Positions 9,263 to 18,589 of a stretch of DNA of 64,000 nucleotides are shown piece after piece. The notes below the pieces were generated by a model, which saw only the letters and a list, made by a program, of their open reading frames with translations, made no database searches and had not been told where the DNA came from. The position numbers and the translations under genes were made by a program. This DNA comes from Pseudomonas sp. URMO17WK12:I2 (GTDB taxonomy: Bacteria > Pseudomonadota > Gammaproteobacteria > Pseudomonadales > Pseudomonadaceae), in the NCBI RefSeq assembly GCF_003253735.1, contig NZ_QKYW01000009.1, forward strand, positions 62,001 to 126,000, read 5' to 3'. Positions within the stretch are counted from its first letter, which is position 1. Each line of letters opens with the position of its first letter.

Positions 9263-11185
9263 ATGAGTATTTTCAGTCACTTCCAGCAACGATTCGAGGC
9301 GACCCGCCAGGAGGAGTACTCGCTGCAGGAGTACCTCGAACTGTGCAAACAGGATCGCAGTGCCTACGCCAGCGCCTCCGAACGCCTGCTGATGGCCATC
9401 GGCGAGCCGGAGCTGCTCGATACCTCGCATAATCCACGGCTGTCGCGGATCTTTTCCAACAAGGTGATCCGCCGCTACCCGGCCTTTGCCGACTTCCATG
9501 GCATGGAAGAATGCATCGAGCAGATCGTCTCCTACTTCCGCCATGCGGCTCAGGGCCTGGAAGAAAAGAAACAGATCCTCTATTTGCTGGGCCCGGTCGG
9601 TGGCGGTAAATCGTCCCTGGCTGAAAAACTCAAGCAACTGATGGAGAAGGTGCCCTTCTATGCCATCAAGGGCTCACCGGTTTTCGAGTCACCACTGGGG
9701 TTGTTCAACGCTGCAGAGGATGCCGCCATTCTCGAAGAGGATTACGGTATTTCGCGCCGTTATCTCGGCAGCATCATGTCGCCCTGGGCGAGCAAGCGCC
9801 TGGCCGAGTTCGGCGGCGATATCAGCCAGTTCCGGGTGGTCAAGCTCTACCCGTCGATCCTCAATCAGATCGCCATCGCCAAGACCGAGCCTGGCGATGA
9901 AAACAACCAGGACATTTCTGCCCTGGTCGGCAAGGTGGATATCCGCAAGCTCGAGGAATACCCGCAGAACGATGCCGATGCCTACAGCTATTCGGGCGCG
10001 CTGTGCCGGGCCAACCAGGGCCTGATGGAGTTCGTCGAGATGTTCAAGGCACCGATCAAGGTGCTGCACCCACTGCTCACCGCCACCCAGGAGGGCAACT
10101 ACAACAGCACCGAAGGCCTGGGCGCGATTCCCTACAACGGTATCTTGCTGGCCCACTCCAACGAATCGGAGTGGCACACCTTCCGTAACAACAAGAACAA
10201 CGAAGCGTTCATCGACCGTATTTACATCGTCAAGGTCCCGTACTGCCTGCGCGTCAGTGACGAAATCAAGATCTACGACAAGCTGCTGATCAGCAGCTCG
10301 CTGGCCAATGCCCACTGTGCGCCGGACACCCTGAAGATGCTCGCGCAGTTCTCCACCCTGTCGCGCCTCAAGGAGCCGGAAAACTCCAACATCTACTCGA
10401 AGATGCGCGTCTACGACGGCGAAAACCTCAAAGACACCGACCCCAAGGCTAAGTCGATTCAGGAGTACCGCGACTCGGCCGGTGTCGACGAAGGCATGAA
10501 CGGGCTGTCGACCCGCTTCGCCTTCAAGATTCTCTCCAAGGTGTTCAACTTCGACCCTCATGAGATTGCCGCCAACCCGGTGCACCTGCTCTACGTGCTG
10601 GAGCAGCAGATCGAACAGGAACAGTTCCCCGGTGAAACCCGCGAGCGCTATCTGCGATTCATCAAGGAATACCTGGCGCCGCGCTATATCGAATTCATCG
10701 GCAAGGAGATCCAGACCGCTTATCTCGAGTCCTACAGCGAATACGGCCAGAACATCTTCGACCGCTATGTGCTGTACGCCGACTTCTGGATTCAGGATCA
10801 GGAGTACCGCGACCCGGAAACCGGCGAAATCCTCAACCGCGTGGCCCTCAACGAGGAACTGGAGAAAATCGAGAAGCCGGCCGGCATCAGCAACCCGAAG
10901 GACTTCCGCAACGAGATCGTCAACTTCGTGCTGCGCGCCCGCGCCAACAACAACGGCAAGAACCCGACCTGGCTCAGCTACGAGAAGCTGCGGGTAGTCA
11001 TCGAGAAGAAGATGTTCTCCAACACCGAGGACCTACTGCCGGTCATCAGCTTCAACGCCAAAGCCAGCAAGGAGGATCAACAGAAGCACAACGACTTCGT
11101 CAAACGCATGGTCGAGCGCGGCTATACCGAGAAGCAGGTGCGCCTGCTATCCGAATGGTATCTGCGCGTACGTAAATCGCAGTAA
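9263..11185 (+). CDS. prkA: PrkA/YeaG family serine protein kinase
   Basis: A 640-residue protein, about the length of E. coli YeaG (644). It has an N-terminal AAA-type domain with Walker A GPVGGGKSS near residue 110 and the C-terminal PrkA domain. ATG 9263 follows a good GAGGTGA ribosome site and gives MSIFSHFQQRFEATRQEEYSLQEYL in frame, although the frame is open from 9209. The family acts in stress and starvation responses, and protein kinase or AAA protease activity has been reported for members. It is the first gene of the conserved trio prkA-yeaH-spoVR. Confidence 0.93.
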   Translation: MSIFSHFQQRFEATRQEEYSLQEYLELCKQDRSAYASASERLLMAIGEPELLDTSHNPRLSRIFSNKVIRRYPAFADFHGMEECIEQIVSYFRHAAQGLEEKKQILYLLGPVGGGKSSLAEKLKQLMEKVPFYAIKGSPVFESPLGLFNAAEDAAILEEDYGISRRYLGSIMSPWASKRLAEFGGDISQFRVVKLYPSILNQIAIAKTEPGDENNQDISALVGKVDIRKLEEYPQNDADAYSYSGALCRANQGLMEFVEMFKAPIKVLHPLLTATQEGNYNSTEGLGAIPYNGILLAHSNESEWHTFRNNKNNEAFIDRIYIVKVPYCLRVSDEIKIYDKLLISSSLANAHCAPDTLKMLAQFSTLSRLKEPENSNIYSKMRVYDGENLKDTDPKAKSIQEYRDSAGVDEGMNGLSTRFAFKILSKVFNFDPHEIAANPVHLLYVLEQQIEQEQFPGETRERYLRFIKEYLAPRYIEFIGKEIQTAYLESYSEYGQNIFDRYVLYADFWIQDQEYRDPETGEILNRVALNEELEKIEKPAGISNPKDFRNEIVNFVLRARANNNGKNPTWLSYEKLRVVIEKKMFSNTEDLLPVISFNAKASKEDQQKHNDFVKRMVERGYTEKQVRLLSEWYLRVRKSQ

Positions 11186-11249
11186 GCGGCCTGCCGTTCA
11201 GGTCATGGCCCAGGCCGTGGCCTGAACGGGCAGTGCCCGGAGGGCTTGT

Positions 11250-12521
11250 ATGAGCTACGTGATCGACCGTCGCCTCAATGGCAAGAACAAGAGCACGGTG
11301 AACCGCCAGCGGTTCATCCGGCGTTACCGCGACCACATCAAGAAGGCCGTGGAGGACGCCGTCAGCCGGCGCTCCATCACCGACATGGAGCACGGCGAGC
11401 AGATCAGCATTCCCGGTCGGGATATCGACGAGCCGGTGCTGCACCACGGCCGCGGCGGCAAGCAGACCGTCGTGCATCCGGGCAACAAGGATTTCGTGGC
11501 AGGTGAACGGATTCCTCGGCCGCAGGGCGGTGGCGGCGGCCAGGGTGCCGGCAAGGCCAGCAACTCCGGCGAAGGCATGGACGAGTTCGTATTCCAGATC
11601 ACCCAGGAAGAGTTCCTGGACTTCATGTTCGAGGATCTGGAACTGCCCAACCTGGTCAAGCGCCACCTGACCGGCGCGGAGACCTTCAAGACCGTGCGCG
11701 CCGGCATCAGCAGCGAAGGCAACCCATCGCGCATCAATATCGTGCGTACCCTGCGTTCGGCCCACGCGCGGCGCATCGCCCTGTCCGGCAGCAGCCGGGC
11801 CAAGCTGCGCGAAGCGAAGGCCGAACTTGAACGGTTGCGCCGCGAGGAGCCGGACAACTTCAGCGACATCCAGCTGCTCGAGGCCGAGATCGAACGCCTC
11901 AGTGCACGCATTCACCGCATCCCGTTTCTCGACACCTTCGACCTCAAGTACAACCTGCTGGTCAAACACCCCAACCCCAGTTCCAAGGCCGTGATGTTCT
12001 GCCTGATGGACGTGTCGGGCTCCATGACCCAGGCCACCAAGGACGTCGCCAAGCGCTTCTTCATCCTCCTGTACCTGTTTCTCAAGCGTAACTACGACAA
12101 GATCGACGTGGTGTTCATCCGCCACCACACCAGCGCCAAGGAAGTGGACGAGGAAGAGTTTTTCTATTCCCGGGAAACCGGCGGCACCATCGTTTCCAGC
12201 GCCCTGAAAATGATGCAGGAGATCATGGCCGAGCGTTACCCGGCCAACGAATGGAACATCTATGGCGCTCAGGCTTCCGACGGCGACAACTGGAACGACG
12301 ACTCGCCGGTGTGCCGCGACATCCTGATCAAGCAGATCATGCCTTTCGTGCAGTACTTCACCTACGTGGAAATCACCCCCCGCGAGCATCAGGCGCTGTG
12401 GTTCGAATACGAGCGGGTTGCCGAGGCGTACGACGAGACCTTCGCCCAGCAGCAGCTAGTCTCGGCCGGCGACATCTATCCCGTGTTCCGCGAACTGTTC
12501 CAGCGGAGGCTCTCGACATGA
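11250..12521 (+). CDS. yeaH: YeaH/YhbH family (DUF444) von Willebrand A protein
   Basis: A 423-residue protein with a basic N-terminus (MSYVIDRRLNGKNKSTVNRQ), a glycine-rich linker (QGGGGGQGAG, about residues 90-105) and a C-terminal VWA-like domain whose MIDAS motif DVSGSMTQ lies near residue 253. The family always travels with PrkA and SpoVR and is thought to serve the kinase complex; its molecular function is unknown. It starts 64 bases after prkA and its stop overlaps the spoVR start (ATGA). Confidence 0.92.
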   Translation: MSYVIDRRLNGKNKSTVNRQRFIRRYRDHIKKAVEDAVSRRSITDMEHGEQISIPGRDIDEPVLHHGRGGKQTVVHPGNKDFVAGERIPRPQGGGGGQGAGKASNSGEGMDEFVFQITQEEFLDFMFEDLELPNLVKRHLTGAETFKTVRAGISSEGNPSRINIVRTLRSAHARRIALSGSSRAKLREAKAELERLRREEPDNFSDIQLLEAEIERLSARIHRIPFLDTFDLKYNLLVKHPNPSSKAVMFCLMDVSGSMTQATKDVAKRFFILLYLFLKRNYDKIDVVFIRHHTSAKEVDEEEFFYSRETGGTIVSSALKMMQEIMAERYPANEWNIYGAQASDGDNWNDDSPVCRDILIKQIMPFVQYFTYVEITPREHQALWFEYERVAEAYDETFAQQQLVSAGDIYPVFRELFQRRLST

Positions 12522-14086
12522 GCAGTGCCAGCAGCAAAAAGCGCCAACCCTTGTCCACGGGCTCGGAATGGACCTTCGAGCTGATTCGCGACTACGACCG
12601 GGAAATCAGCCGGCTGGCCGAGCGCTACGCCCTCGACACCTACCCCAACCAGATCGAGGTGATCACCGCCGAGCAGATGATGGATGCCTACGCCTCGGTC
12701 GGTATGCCCCTGGGCTATCACCACTGGTCATACGGCAAACAGTTTCTCAGCACCGAGAAATCCTACAGCCGCGGTCAGATGGGCCTGGCCTACGAAATCG
12801 TGATCAACTCCGATCCGTGCATCGCTTATCTGATGGAGGAGAACACCATCACCATGCAGGCGCTGGTGATCGCCCACGCCTGCTACGGGCATAACAGCTT
12901 TTTCAAAGGCAATTACCTGTTCCGCACCTGGACCGATGCCAGCTCGATCATCGACTACCTGGTATTCGCCAAGCAGTACATCACCCAATGCGAAGAGCGC
13001 CATGGCATCGATGCCGTGGAAGACCTGATCGACTCCTGCCACGCGCTGATGAACTACGGCGTCGATCGCTACAAACGCCCCTACCCTATTTCCGCCGAGG
13101 AAGAGCGCCGTCGCCAAAAGGATCGCGAAGAGCACCTGCAGCGCCAGATCAACGATCTGTGGCGCACCATCCCGAAAAGCGCCAGCAAGGCTGGTGATGG
13201 CGACAACAAGCGCTTCCCGGCGGAGCCGCAGGAAAACATCCTCTACTTCCTGGAAAAACATGCGCCGCTGCTGGAGCCCTGGCAGCGCGAAGTGATCCGC
13301 ATCGTGCGCAAGATCGCCCAGTACTTCTACCCACAGCGCCAGACCCAGGTGATGAACGAAGGCTGGGCGACCTTCTGGCACTACACCCTGATGAACGACC
13401 TTTACGACGAGGGCTTGGTGACTGACGGCTTCATGATGGAGTTCCTGCAGTCGCACACCAGCGTGGTGTTCCAGCCTTCGTTCGACAGCCCCTATTACAG
13501 CGGCATCAATCCCTATGCCCTGGGTTTTGCCATGTACCGGGACATCCGCCGCATCTGCGAAGAGCCGACCGAGGAGGATCGCCACTGGTTCCCGGACATC
13601 GCTGGCAGTGACTGGCTGAGCACCCTGAAATTCGCCATGACCAGCTTCAAGGACGAGAGCTTCATCCTGCAGTACCTGTCGCCCAAGGTGATCCGCGACC
13701 TGAAGCTGTTCAGCATTCTCGACGACGACCAGAAAGACGAACTCAGCGTGCCGGCCATCCATGACGAACCGGGCTACCGCACCATCCGCGAAACCCTGGC
13801 AGCCCAATACAACCTCGGCAATCGCGAGCCCAACGTGCAGATCTGGAGCATCGACCGCCGCGGCGACCGTTCCCTGACCCTGCGCCACTTCCAGCACGAC
13901 CGCAAACCACTGGGCAGTTCCACCGAGGAAGTGCTCAAGCACCTGCACCGCCTGTGGGGGTTCGATATCCACCTGCAGACGCTGCAGGGCGACCGCATCG
14001 TCACCACCCAGCACGTGCCGCCCAGAAGTGACGGTGCGGCGGACGGCGATCCTCCGCGCCTGGACCTGCATATCCCACCGCTCTAG
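12518..14086 (+). CDS. SpoVR/YcgB family protein
   Basis: A 522-residue member of the SpoVR family. In Bacillus, SpoVR affects spore cortex; in non-sporulating proteobacteria the protein sits with PrkA and YeaH and its role is unknown. Conserved blocks HACYGHNSFFKGNYLF and NEGWATFWHYTLMNDLYDEG are intact, and their histidines and acidic residues suggest a metal site. The start overlaps yeaH by four bases and reads MSSASSKKRQPLSTGSEWTF; the longer frame from 12251 lies inside yeaH and is not used. Confidence 0.92.
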   Translation: MSSASSKKRQPLSTGSEWTFELIRDYDREISRLAERYALDTYPNQIEVITAEQMMDAYASVGMPLGYHHWSYGKQFLSTEKSYSRGQMGLAYEIVINSDPCIAYLMEENTITMQALVIAHACYGHNSFFKGNYLFRTWTDASSIIDYLVFAKQYITQCEERHGIDAVEDLIDSCHALMNYGVDRYKRPYPISAEEERRRQKDREEHLQRQINDLWRTIPKSASKAGDGDNKRFPAEPQENILYFLEKHAPLLEPWQREVIRIVRKIAQYFYPQRQTQVMNEGWATFWHYTLMNDLYDEGLVTDGFMMEFLQSHTSVVFQPSFDSPYYSGINPYALGFAMYRDIRRICEEPTEEDRHWFPDIAGSDWLSTLKFAMTSFKDESFILQYLSPKVIRDLKLFSILDDDQKDELSVPAIHDEPGYRTIRETLAAQYNLGNREPNVQIWSIDRRGDRSLTLRHFQHDRKPLGSSTEEVLKHLHRLWGFDIHLQTLQGDRIVTTQHVPPRSDGAADGDPPRLDLHIPPL

Positions 14087-14141
14087 GTGCGGCGACATGC
14101 TCCGGCGCAGCGGGTATCCTCTGCGCATGACGGAGACTTCT

Positions 14142-15377
14142 ATGCATATCTACAAAGTCGGCGGCGCCGTGCGCGATCGCCTGCTCGGCCGCCCGGTGAC
14201 CGAGATCGACTGGGTGGTGGTCGGTGCCACCGCGGAATCCATGCTGGAACAGGGCTATCGCCCGGTTGGCGCGGATTTCCCAGTGTTCCTGCATCCGCAA
14301 TCGGGGGAGGAGTACGCCCTGGCCCGCACCGAACGCAAGAGCGGTCGCGGCTACGGCGGCTTCACCTTTCACGCCAGCCCCGAAGTGACGCTGGAAGAAG
14401 ACCTGATCCGCCGCGACCTGACCATCAACGCCATCGCCGAAGATCAGCACGGCAACCTGATCGACCCCTACGGCGGCCAGCGTGATCTGCAGGCCAGGCA
14501 ACTGCGCCATGTCTCTCCGGCCTTCGCCGAAGACCCACTTCGTGTGTTGCGCGTGGCACGTTTCGCGGCGCGCTACGCGCCGCTGGGCTTTAGCGTAGCG
14601 CCGGAAACCCTCGAACTGATGCATCAGCTGGCCGAATCCGGTGAGCTGGATGCGCTGACCCCGGAACGTAGCTGGAAGGAAATTTCCCGGGCACTGATGG
14701 AGCCTCGCCCGGATGTGTTCATTCAGGTACTGCGCGACTGCGGCGCTCTCGCGGCCATGCTGCCGGAGGTCGAGGCGCTGTTTGGCGTGCCGCAACCCGC
14801 AGCCCATCACCCGGAAATCGACACCGGCATTCACGTGCTGGCGGTGCTGCGCCAGTGCGCCGAGCACGAGCAGCCACTGCCCGTGCGCTGGGCCTGCCTG
14901 CTGCATGATGTGGGCAAGGGCAGGACCGATCCTGCGGACTGGCCGCGACACATCGCCCATGAACATCGGGGCATCCCGCTGATTCAGGCCATCAACAGCC
15001 GTTGCAAGGTGCCCAAAGAGTGCCAGGAGCTGGCCGAGCTGGTGGGCGAATTTCATACCCACGCCCATCGGGCGCTGGAGCTGCGCGCCTCGACGCTGCT
15101 GGAGCTGATGCAACGCTTCGACGTATTCCGCCGCCCGCAGCGTTTCGAGGCCTTCATCGCCGCCTGCGAAATGGATGCCCGCGGCCGTCAAGGGCTGGAA
15201 CAGCGCGAGTATCCCCAGGCAGATTATCTGCTAGAGGCCATGCGCGCGGTTCGCGAAGTAGCCGTACAGCCCTTGCTGGCGCGCGGCTACAAGGGCGCAG
15301 AGCTGGGCGAAGCCCTCAATCGCGAGCGTCTTGATGCGCTCAAAGCCTTCAAGCAGGCCAGCGAGAAACCCTGTTAA
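14142..15377 (+). CDS. cca: Multifunctional CCA-adding enzyme (tRNA nucleotidyltransferase)
   Basis: A 411-residue class II tRNA nucleotidyltransferase that builds or repairs the 3' CCA end. GGAVRDRLLG and the metal-binding EIDW (D-x-D type) lie at the N-terminus, DLIRRDLTINAIA follows, and an HD domain (LLHDVGKG) in the C-terminal half gives the phosphatase and phosphodiesterase activities of the E. coli-type enzyme. ATG 14142 has GGAG nine bases upstream and gives the family start MHIYKVGG. The gene converges on folK and the two stops share bases 15374-15377. Confidence 0.95.
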   Translation: MHIYKVGGAVRDRLLGRPVTEIDWVVVGATAESMLEQGYRPVGADFPVFLHPQSGEEYALARTERKSGRGYGGFTFHASPEVTLEEDLIRRDLTINAIAEDQHGNLIDPYGGQRDLQARQLRHVSPAFAEDPLRVLRVARFAARYAPLGFSVAPETLELMHQLAESGELDALTPERSWKEISRALMEPRPDVFIQVLRDCGALAAMLPEVEALFGVPQPAAHHPEIDTGIHVLAVLRQCAEHEQPLPVRWACLLHDVGKGRTDPADWPRHIAHEHRGIPLIQAINSRCKVPKECQELAELVGEFHTHAHRALELRASTLLELMQRFDVFRRPQRFEAFIAACEMDARGRQGLEQREYPQADYLLEAMRAVREVAVQPLLARGYKGAELGEALNRERLDALKAFKQASEKPC

Positions 15378-15901
15378 GGCGAAGGTAGAAGCTCGGGCGG
15401 CGTCAGCTCGACGCCACGCCACTGGAAGGCCACCGGCCACAGTTGCTGCTCGATCTGCGCCTCGCCCCACAGCTGCGCGAAACTGCGCCCGACTCCGGGA
15501 TGCTCGACATCCGGCACCAGCATCGCCAGCGGCCTGAGTACGAAAGCGTTCTTGAGGATCTCCGCCCGCGGTAACACCAGGCCATTGAAGTTGCCAACCA
15601 GTTCGCCATAGGTCAGCACGTCGATATCCAGCGGCAGGCCCTTGCGATCAGGTGCGTAGCGGCCGTTATCCGCTTCGATGAATTTCAGGCGGCGGTCCAA
15701 CTCGGTCAATGGCAGCGCGGTAAGGCCAGCGATCACCAGGTTGAAGAAAGGGCCGCTCTTGATGCCCACCGCCAGGCTCTCGAACACTGGCGAGCAGCGC
15801 ATCTCGGTGACGATATCAGCCAGGGCATCGAGGCCGGCACACAGATGTGCCTCGCGCTCGATATTGCTGCCCAGGCCGAGCAGAACTGGTGTTAGCGACA
15901 T
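15374..15901 (-). CDS. folK: 6-hydroxymethyl-7,8-dihydropterin pyrophosphokinase FolK
   Basis: A 175-residue enzyme that pyrophosphorylates 6-hydroxymethyl-dihydropterin before dihydropteroate synthesis. LGLGSNIEREAHL at the start, PLDIDVLTYG with the magnesium-binding aspartates, and LPRAEILKNAFVLRPL are diagnostic. It overlaps folB by ten bases, the preceding pathway step and the gene just upstream on the same strand, so the two form a folate operon. Confidence 0.95.
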   Translation of the reverse strand: MSLTPVLLGLGSNIEREAHLCAGLDALADIVTEMRCSPVFESLAVGIKSGPFFNLVIAGLTALPLTELDRRLKFIEADNGRYAPDRKGLPLDIDVLTYGELVGNFNGLVLPRAEILKNAFVLRPLAMLVPDVEHPGVGRSFAQLWGEAQIEQQLWPVAFQWRGVELTPPELLPSP

Positions 15902-16248
15902 CCGCGCTCGATCTCCACACCAACACCGCCGCGGGCGGCCGGTACGGCGCCTGGCTTAGTCAGACGCAGGCGCACCCAGGGAATGGAAAACTCGCTCATC
16001 AGCAGCGCCACCAGGCGCTCGGCGAAGGTTTCCACCAGGATGAACTGCGATTCGCTGGCAAAAGCCTGGATGCGCGCCGACAGCGTGGCATAGTCCAGCG
16101 CCTTGTTCAGGTCGTCATCCTCGGCTGCGGGACGGTTGTCCCAGCCCAGCCACAGATCCAGCTGCAGGCATTGGCGAATGGTGCGTTCCCAGTCGTAGGC
16201 ACCGATGACGGTGTCGACTTCCAGCCCTGCGATAAACACTGTGTCCAA
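15892..16248 (-). CDS. folB: Dihydroneopterin aldolase FolB
   Basis: About 118 residues; it cleaves dihydroneopterin to 6-hydroxymethyl-dihydropterin and glycolaldehyde. The family N-terminus D-x-V-F-I-x-G-L-E-V-D-T-V-I-G-A-Y-D-W-E-R is visible. No ATG stands in frame there. The reading frame begins with TTG at 16248, with GGAG seven bases upstream; a GTG six codons earlier (16266) is possible but gives an extra N-terminal stretch. The start codon lies 74 bases from the divergent plsY start. Confidence 0.93.
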   Translation of the reverse strand: MDTVFIAGLEVDTVIGAYDWERTIRQCLQLDLWLGWDNRPAAEDDDLNKALDYATLSARIQAFASESQFILVETFAERLVALLMSEFSIPWVRLRLTKPGAVPAARGGVGVEIERGCR

Positions 16249-16322
16249 GCATGCTCTCCACGGCACGACAAGCTCGCCGTACCTCGTTAGAATCGGCCAT
16301 CCCCCGGCGCGGAATGGATACC

Positions 16323-16892
16323 ATGTTCTGGTTACTGGCGATCCTCGCCTACCTGCTCGGCTCGCTGTCCTTCGCTATCCTGCTCAGCCGTATGACCGGC
16401 CTGGCAGACCCGCGCGCCAGTGGTTCGGGTAATCCCGGTGCCACCAATATGCTCAGGGTGGCAGGCAAACGGCTGGCCATTCTCACGCTGATTGGCGATC
16501 TGTTCAAAGGTTTGCTGCCGGTATTGATCGCCGCCCACCTCGACTTCACCCTGCAACAACAGGCCTGGCTGGGTCTGGCGGCGGTGATCGGCCACCTCTA
16601 CCCGATCTACTTTCGCTTCCGCGGCGGCAAGGGCGTCGCCACTGCGGCCGGCATGTTGCTGGGGCTTTACCCGCCAGCGGCGCTGCTGGCGCTGTGCACC
16701 TGGCTGCTGACCTTCACCCTGACCCGCACCAGCTCGCTGGCGGCGCTGACCGCTGCACCGATGACACTACCGCTGCTGGCCTGGCAACGGCCGGCTGCCC
16801 TGCTGCCGATGTGCGTGCTCAGCGGGCTGATCGTCTGGCGTCACCGGCGCAATCTACGTGATCTATGGGCTGGCCGCGAACGGCATTTCTGA
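16323..16892 (+). CDS. plsY: Acyl-phosphate:glycerol-3-phosphate acyltransferase PlsY
   Basis: A 189-residue inner-membrane enzyme that acylates glycerol 3-phosphate from acyl-phosphate, the first step of phospholipid synthesis. Five or more hydrophobic segments are present, starting with MFWLLAILAYLLGSLSFAIL, and the conserved cytoplasmic loops SGNPGATNMLR and YFRFRGGKGVATAAG are intact. ATG 16323 is favoured although the frame is open from 16251. The length equals that of Pseudomonas relatives. Confidence 0.95.
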   Translation: MFWLLAILAYLLGSLSFAILLSRMTGLADPRASGSGNPGATNMLRVAGKRLAILTLIGDLFKGLLPVLIAAHLDFTLQQQAWLGLAAVIGHLYPIYFRFRGGKGVATAAGMLLGLYPPAALLALCTWLLTFTLTRTSSLAALTAAPMTLPLLAWQRPAALLPMCVLSGLIVWRHRRNLRDLWAGRERHF

Positions 16893-16939
16893 TCCGTTTC
16901 GACAAGGCGAGAAAATGGGCAGCTGTTCGCGGATATCCT

Positions 16940-16986
16940 GTGGGAGCGCGCCATGCGCGCGAATCGCGGGCATGGCCCGCTCCCAC
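16940..16986. repeat. REP-type palindrome
   Basis: GTGGGAGCGCGCCATGCGCGCGA is followed by its imperfect complement ending in CTCCCAC. It sits between the convergent ends of plsY and tsaD and closely resembles the repeat at 40203-40253. This is the extragenic palindrome family common in Pseudomonas, often mobilised by a REP-associated transposase, which is absent from the window. Confidence 0.85.
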
Positions 16987-17016
16987 AAGTAATCCTTCAA
17001 TACCAGTACAAAGCCC

Positions 17017-18042
17017 TTACAACGCCGGCAACTGCTCCATCGGCCAGCGGGCCTGCACGGTGATTGCCAGGTCCTCATGCTGCCCGGCCAACAGGCGCTG
17101 GCAACCGGCGTAAGCGATCATCGCGCCATTGTCGGTACAGAATGCCGGACGTGCGTAAAAGACATTGCCCTTGAGCGCTGCCGTCATGTCTTCGAGCGAC
17201 GTGCGCAGCGCCCGGTTGGCACTGACCCCGCCGGCGATCACCAGGCTGTTCAGGCCGGTCTGCTTGAGCGCGCGACGACACTTGATGGTCAGCGTCTCGA
17301 CCACGGCCTGCTGGAATGCCAGGGCCACGTCACGGCGGGACTGCTCACTGTCATCACCGCTGTTCTGGCACTGCTGCCAGGTATTGAGGGTGAAGGTCTT
17401 CAAACCGCTGAAGCTGAAATCAAGCCCCGGCCGATCAGTCATCGGTCGTGGAAACACGAAGCGCCCCGGAATACCGAGCTCTGCAAGCCGGGCGATTTCA
17501 GGGCCACCCGGGTAGCGCAGGCCCATCAGCTTGGCGGTCTTGTCGAAGGCTTCGCCGGCCGCATCGTCCAGCGACTCGCCGAGCAACTGGTATTGACCTA
17601 TGCCGTCGACCCGTACCAGCTGGGTATGGCCGCCCGATACCAACAAGGCAACGAACGGGAAAGTCGGCGGCGTCGGCTCGAGCATGGGCGCCAACAGATG
17701 GCCTTCCATGTGATGCACGCCAATGGCGGGAATGTCCCAGGCGAATGCCAGAGCCTGGGCGCACGAGGCACCCACCAGCAACGCGCCGACCAGGCCAGGC
17801 CCGGCGGTATAGGCAATGGCATCGATATCGGTGGCCACGCAGCCGGCCTCGTCCAGCACCTGACGAATCAGCGGCAACATGCGCTTGACGTGATCCCGCG
17901 AGGCCAGCTCCGGCACCACGCCGCCATAGGCACGGTGCAGGTCGATCTGACTGAACAGTGCATCGGCAAGCAGGCCGCGCTCGCTGTCATAGAGCGCGAC
18001 ACCGGTCTCGTCGCACGAAGTTTCCAATCCCAGAACCAGCAT
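17017..18042 (-). CDS. tsaD: tRNA N6-threonylcarbamoyladenosine transferase subunit TsaD
   Basis: A 341-residue ASKHA-fold protein, formerly Gcp, that with TsaB and TsaE transfers threonylcarbamoyl from TsaC product to A37 of ANN-decoding tRNAs. MLVLGLETSCDETGVALYD, the metal-binding HHMEGH, VSGGHTQLV and the GDAAGEAFDK-like block DDAAGEAFDKTAKLMGL are present. It diverges from rpsU with 201 bases between starts, the usual arrangement beside the macromolecular synthesis operon. Confidence 0.96.
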   Translation of the reverse strand: MLVLGLETSCDETGVALYDSERGLLADALFSQIDLHRAYGGVVPELASRDHVKRMLPLIRQVLDEAGCVATDIDAIAYTAGPGLVGALLVGASCAQALAFAWDIPAIGVHHMEGHLLAPMLEPTPPTFPFVALLVSGGHTQLVRVDGIGQYQLLGESLDDAAGEAFDKTAKLMGLRYPGGPEIARLAELGIPGRFVFPRPMTDRPGLDFSFSGLKTFTLNTWQQCQNSGDDSEQSRRDVALAFQQAVVETLTIKCRRALKQTGLNSLVIAGGVSANRALRTSLEDMTAALKGNVFYARPAFCTDNGAMIAYAGCQRLLAGQHEDLAITVQARWPMEQLPAL

Positions 18043-18133
18043 GGTTTCGCCTTTATTAGCACTTGCCGAGCGTAAAGGCCGGCATGATAATCGCCGCTCA
18101 GCGGCTCAGACCAGTGCTTTTCGATCAGAGGCT

Positions 18134-18162
18134 TTGCATTCCGGTTGACGAGGCGGTAACAT
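18134..18162 (+). promoter_or_regulatory. Possible sigma-70 promoter of rpsU
   Basis: TTGCAT at 18134-18139 and TAACAT at 18157-18162 are 17 bases apart, about 80 bases before rpsU, in the divergent spacer with tsaD. Both hexamers are imperfect, so the assignment is tentative. Confidence 0.3.
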
Positions 18163-18243
18163 CCGCAACCCTTAAAAACCTGTGATCTTTCCGTGCCTTT
18201 GCCGGGAGACACAAACCTCCGGTAATAAAGAAGGTAGCTCTGG

Positions 18244-18459
18244 ATGCCAGCCGTCAAAGTTAAAGAGAACGAACCCTTCGACGTAGCTCTGCGTCGTTTC
18301 AAGCGCTCCTGCGAAAAAGCCGGTGTTCTGGCCGAAGTTCGTAGCCGCGAATTCTACGAGAAGCCGACCGCCGAGCGTAAGCGTAAAGCCGCTGCCGCTG
18401 TTAAGCGTCACGCCAAGAAAGTGCAGCGCGAACAGCGCCGCAGCGTTCGCCTGTACTAA
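18244..18459 (+). CDS. rpsU: Small ribosomal subunit protein bS21
   Basis: A 71-residue, strongly basic protein beginning MPAVKVKENEPFDVALRRFKR, the canonical S21 sequence. It sits near the mRNA exit side of the 30S subunit and helps with initiation on structured leaders. It is the first gene of the rpsU-dnaG-rpoD operon. A strong AAGAAGG-type ribosome site precedes it. Confidence 0.97.
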   Translation: MPAVKVKENEPFDVALRRFKRSCEKAGVLAEVRSREFYEKPTAERKRKAAAAVKRHAKKVQREQRRSVRLY

Positions 18460-18480
18460 TACCGTACACGCAACGCTCGA

Positions 18481-18500
18481 ATGCCCGGCTCGCCGGGCAT
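18481..18500 (+). terminator. Hairpin between rpsU and dnaG (attenuator or processing site)
   Basis: ATGCCCGG and CCGGGCAT form an eight-pair stem around CTCG, 21 bases after the rpsU stop. No T run follows. In E. coli this position holds a partial terminator that lowers dnaG relative to rpsU; the missing T run here points to RNA processing or 3' end protection as an alternative. Confidence 0.55.
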
Positions 18501-18589
18501 CATCGTCAAGGACTCCGCATCGCCTGCTGGCGAAATGGCGGAGTTTTTGCGTTTGTGCCGCTACTCATTCTGGACACCCCTGAGCGTCT

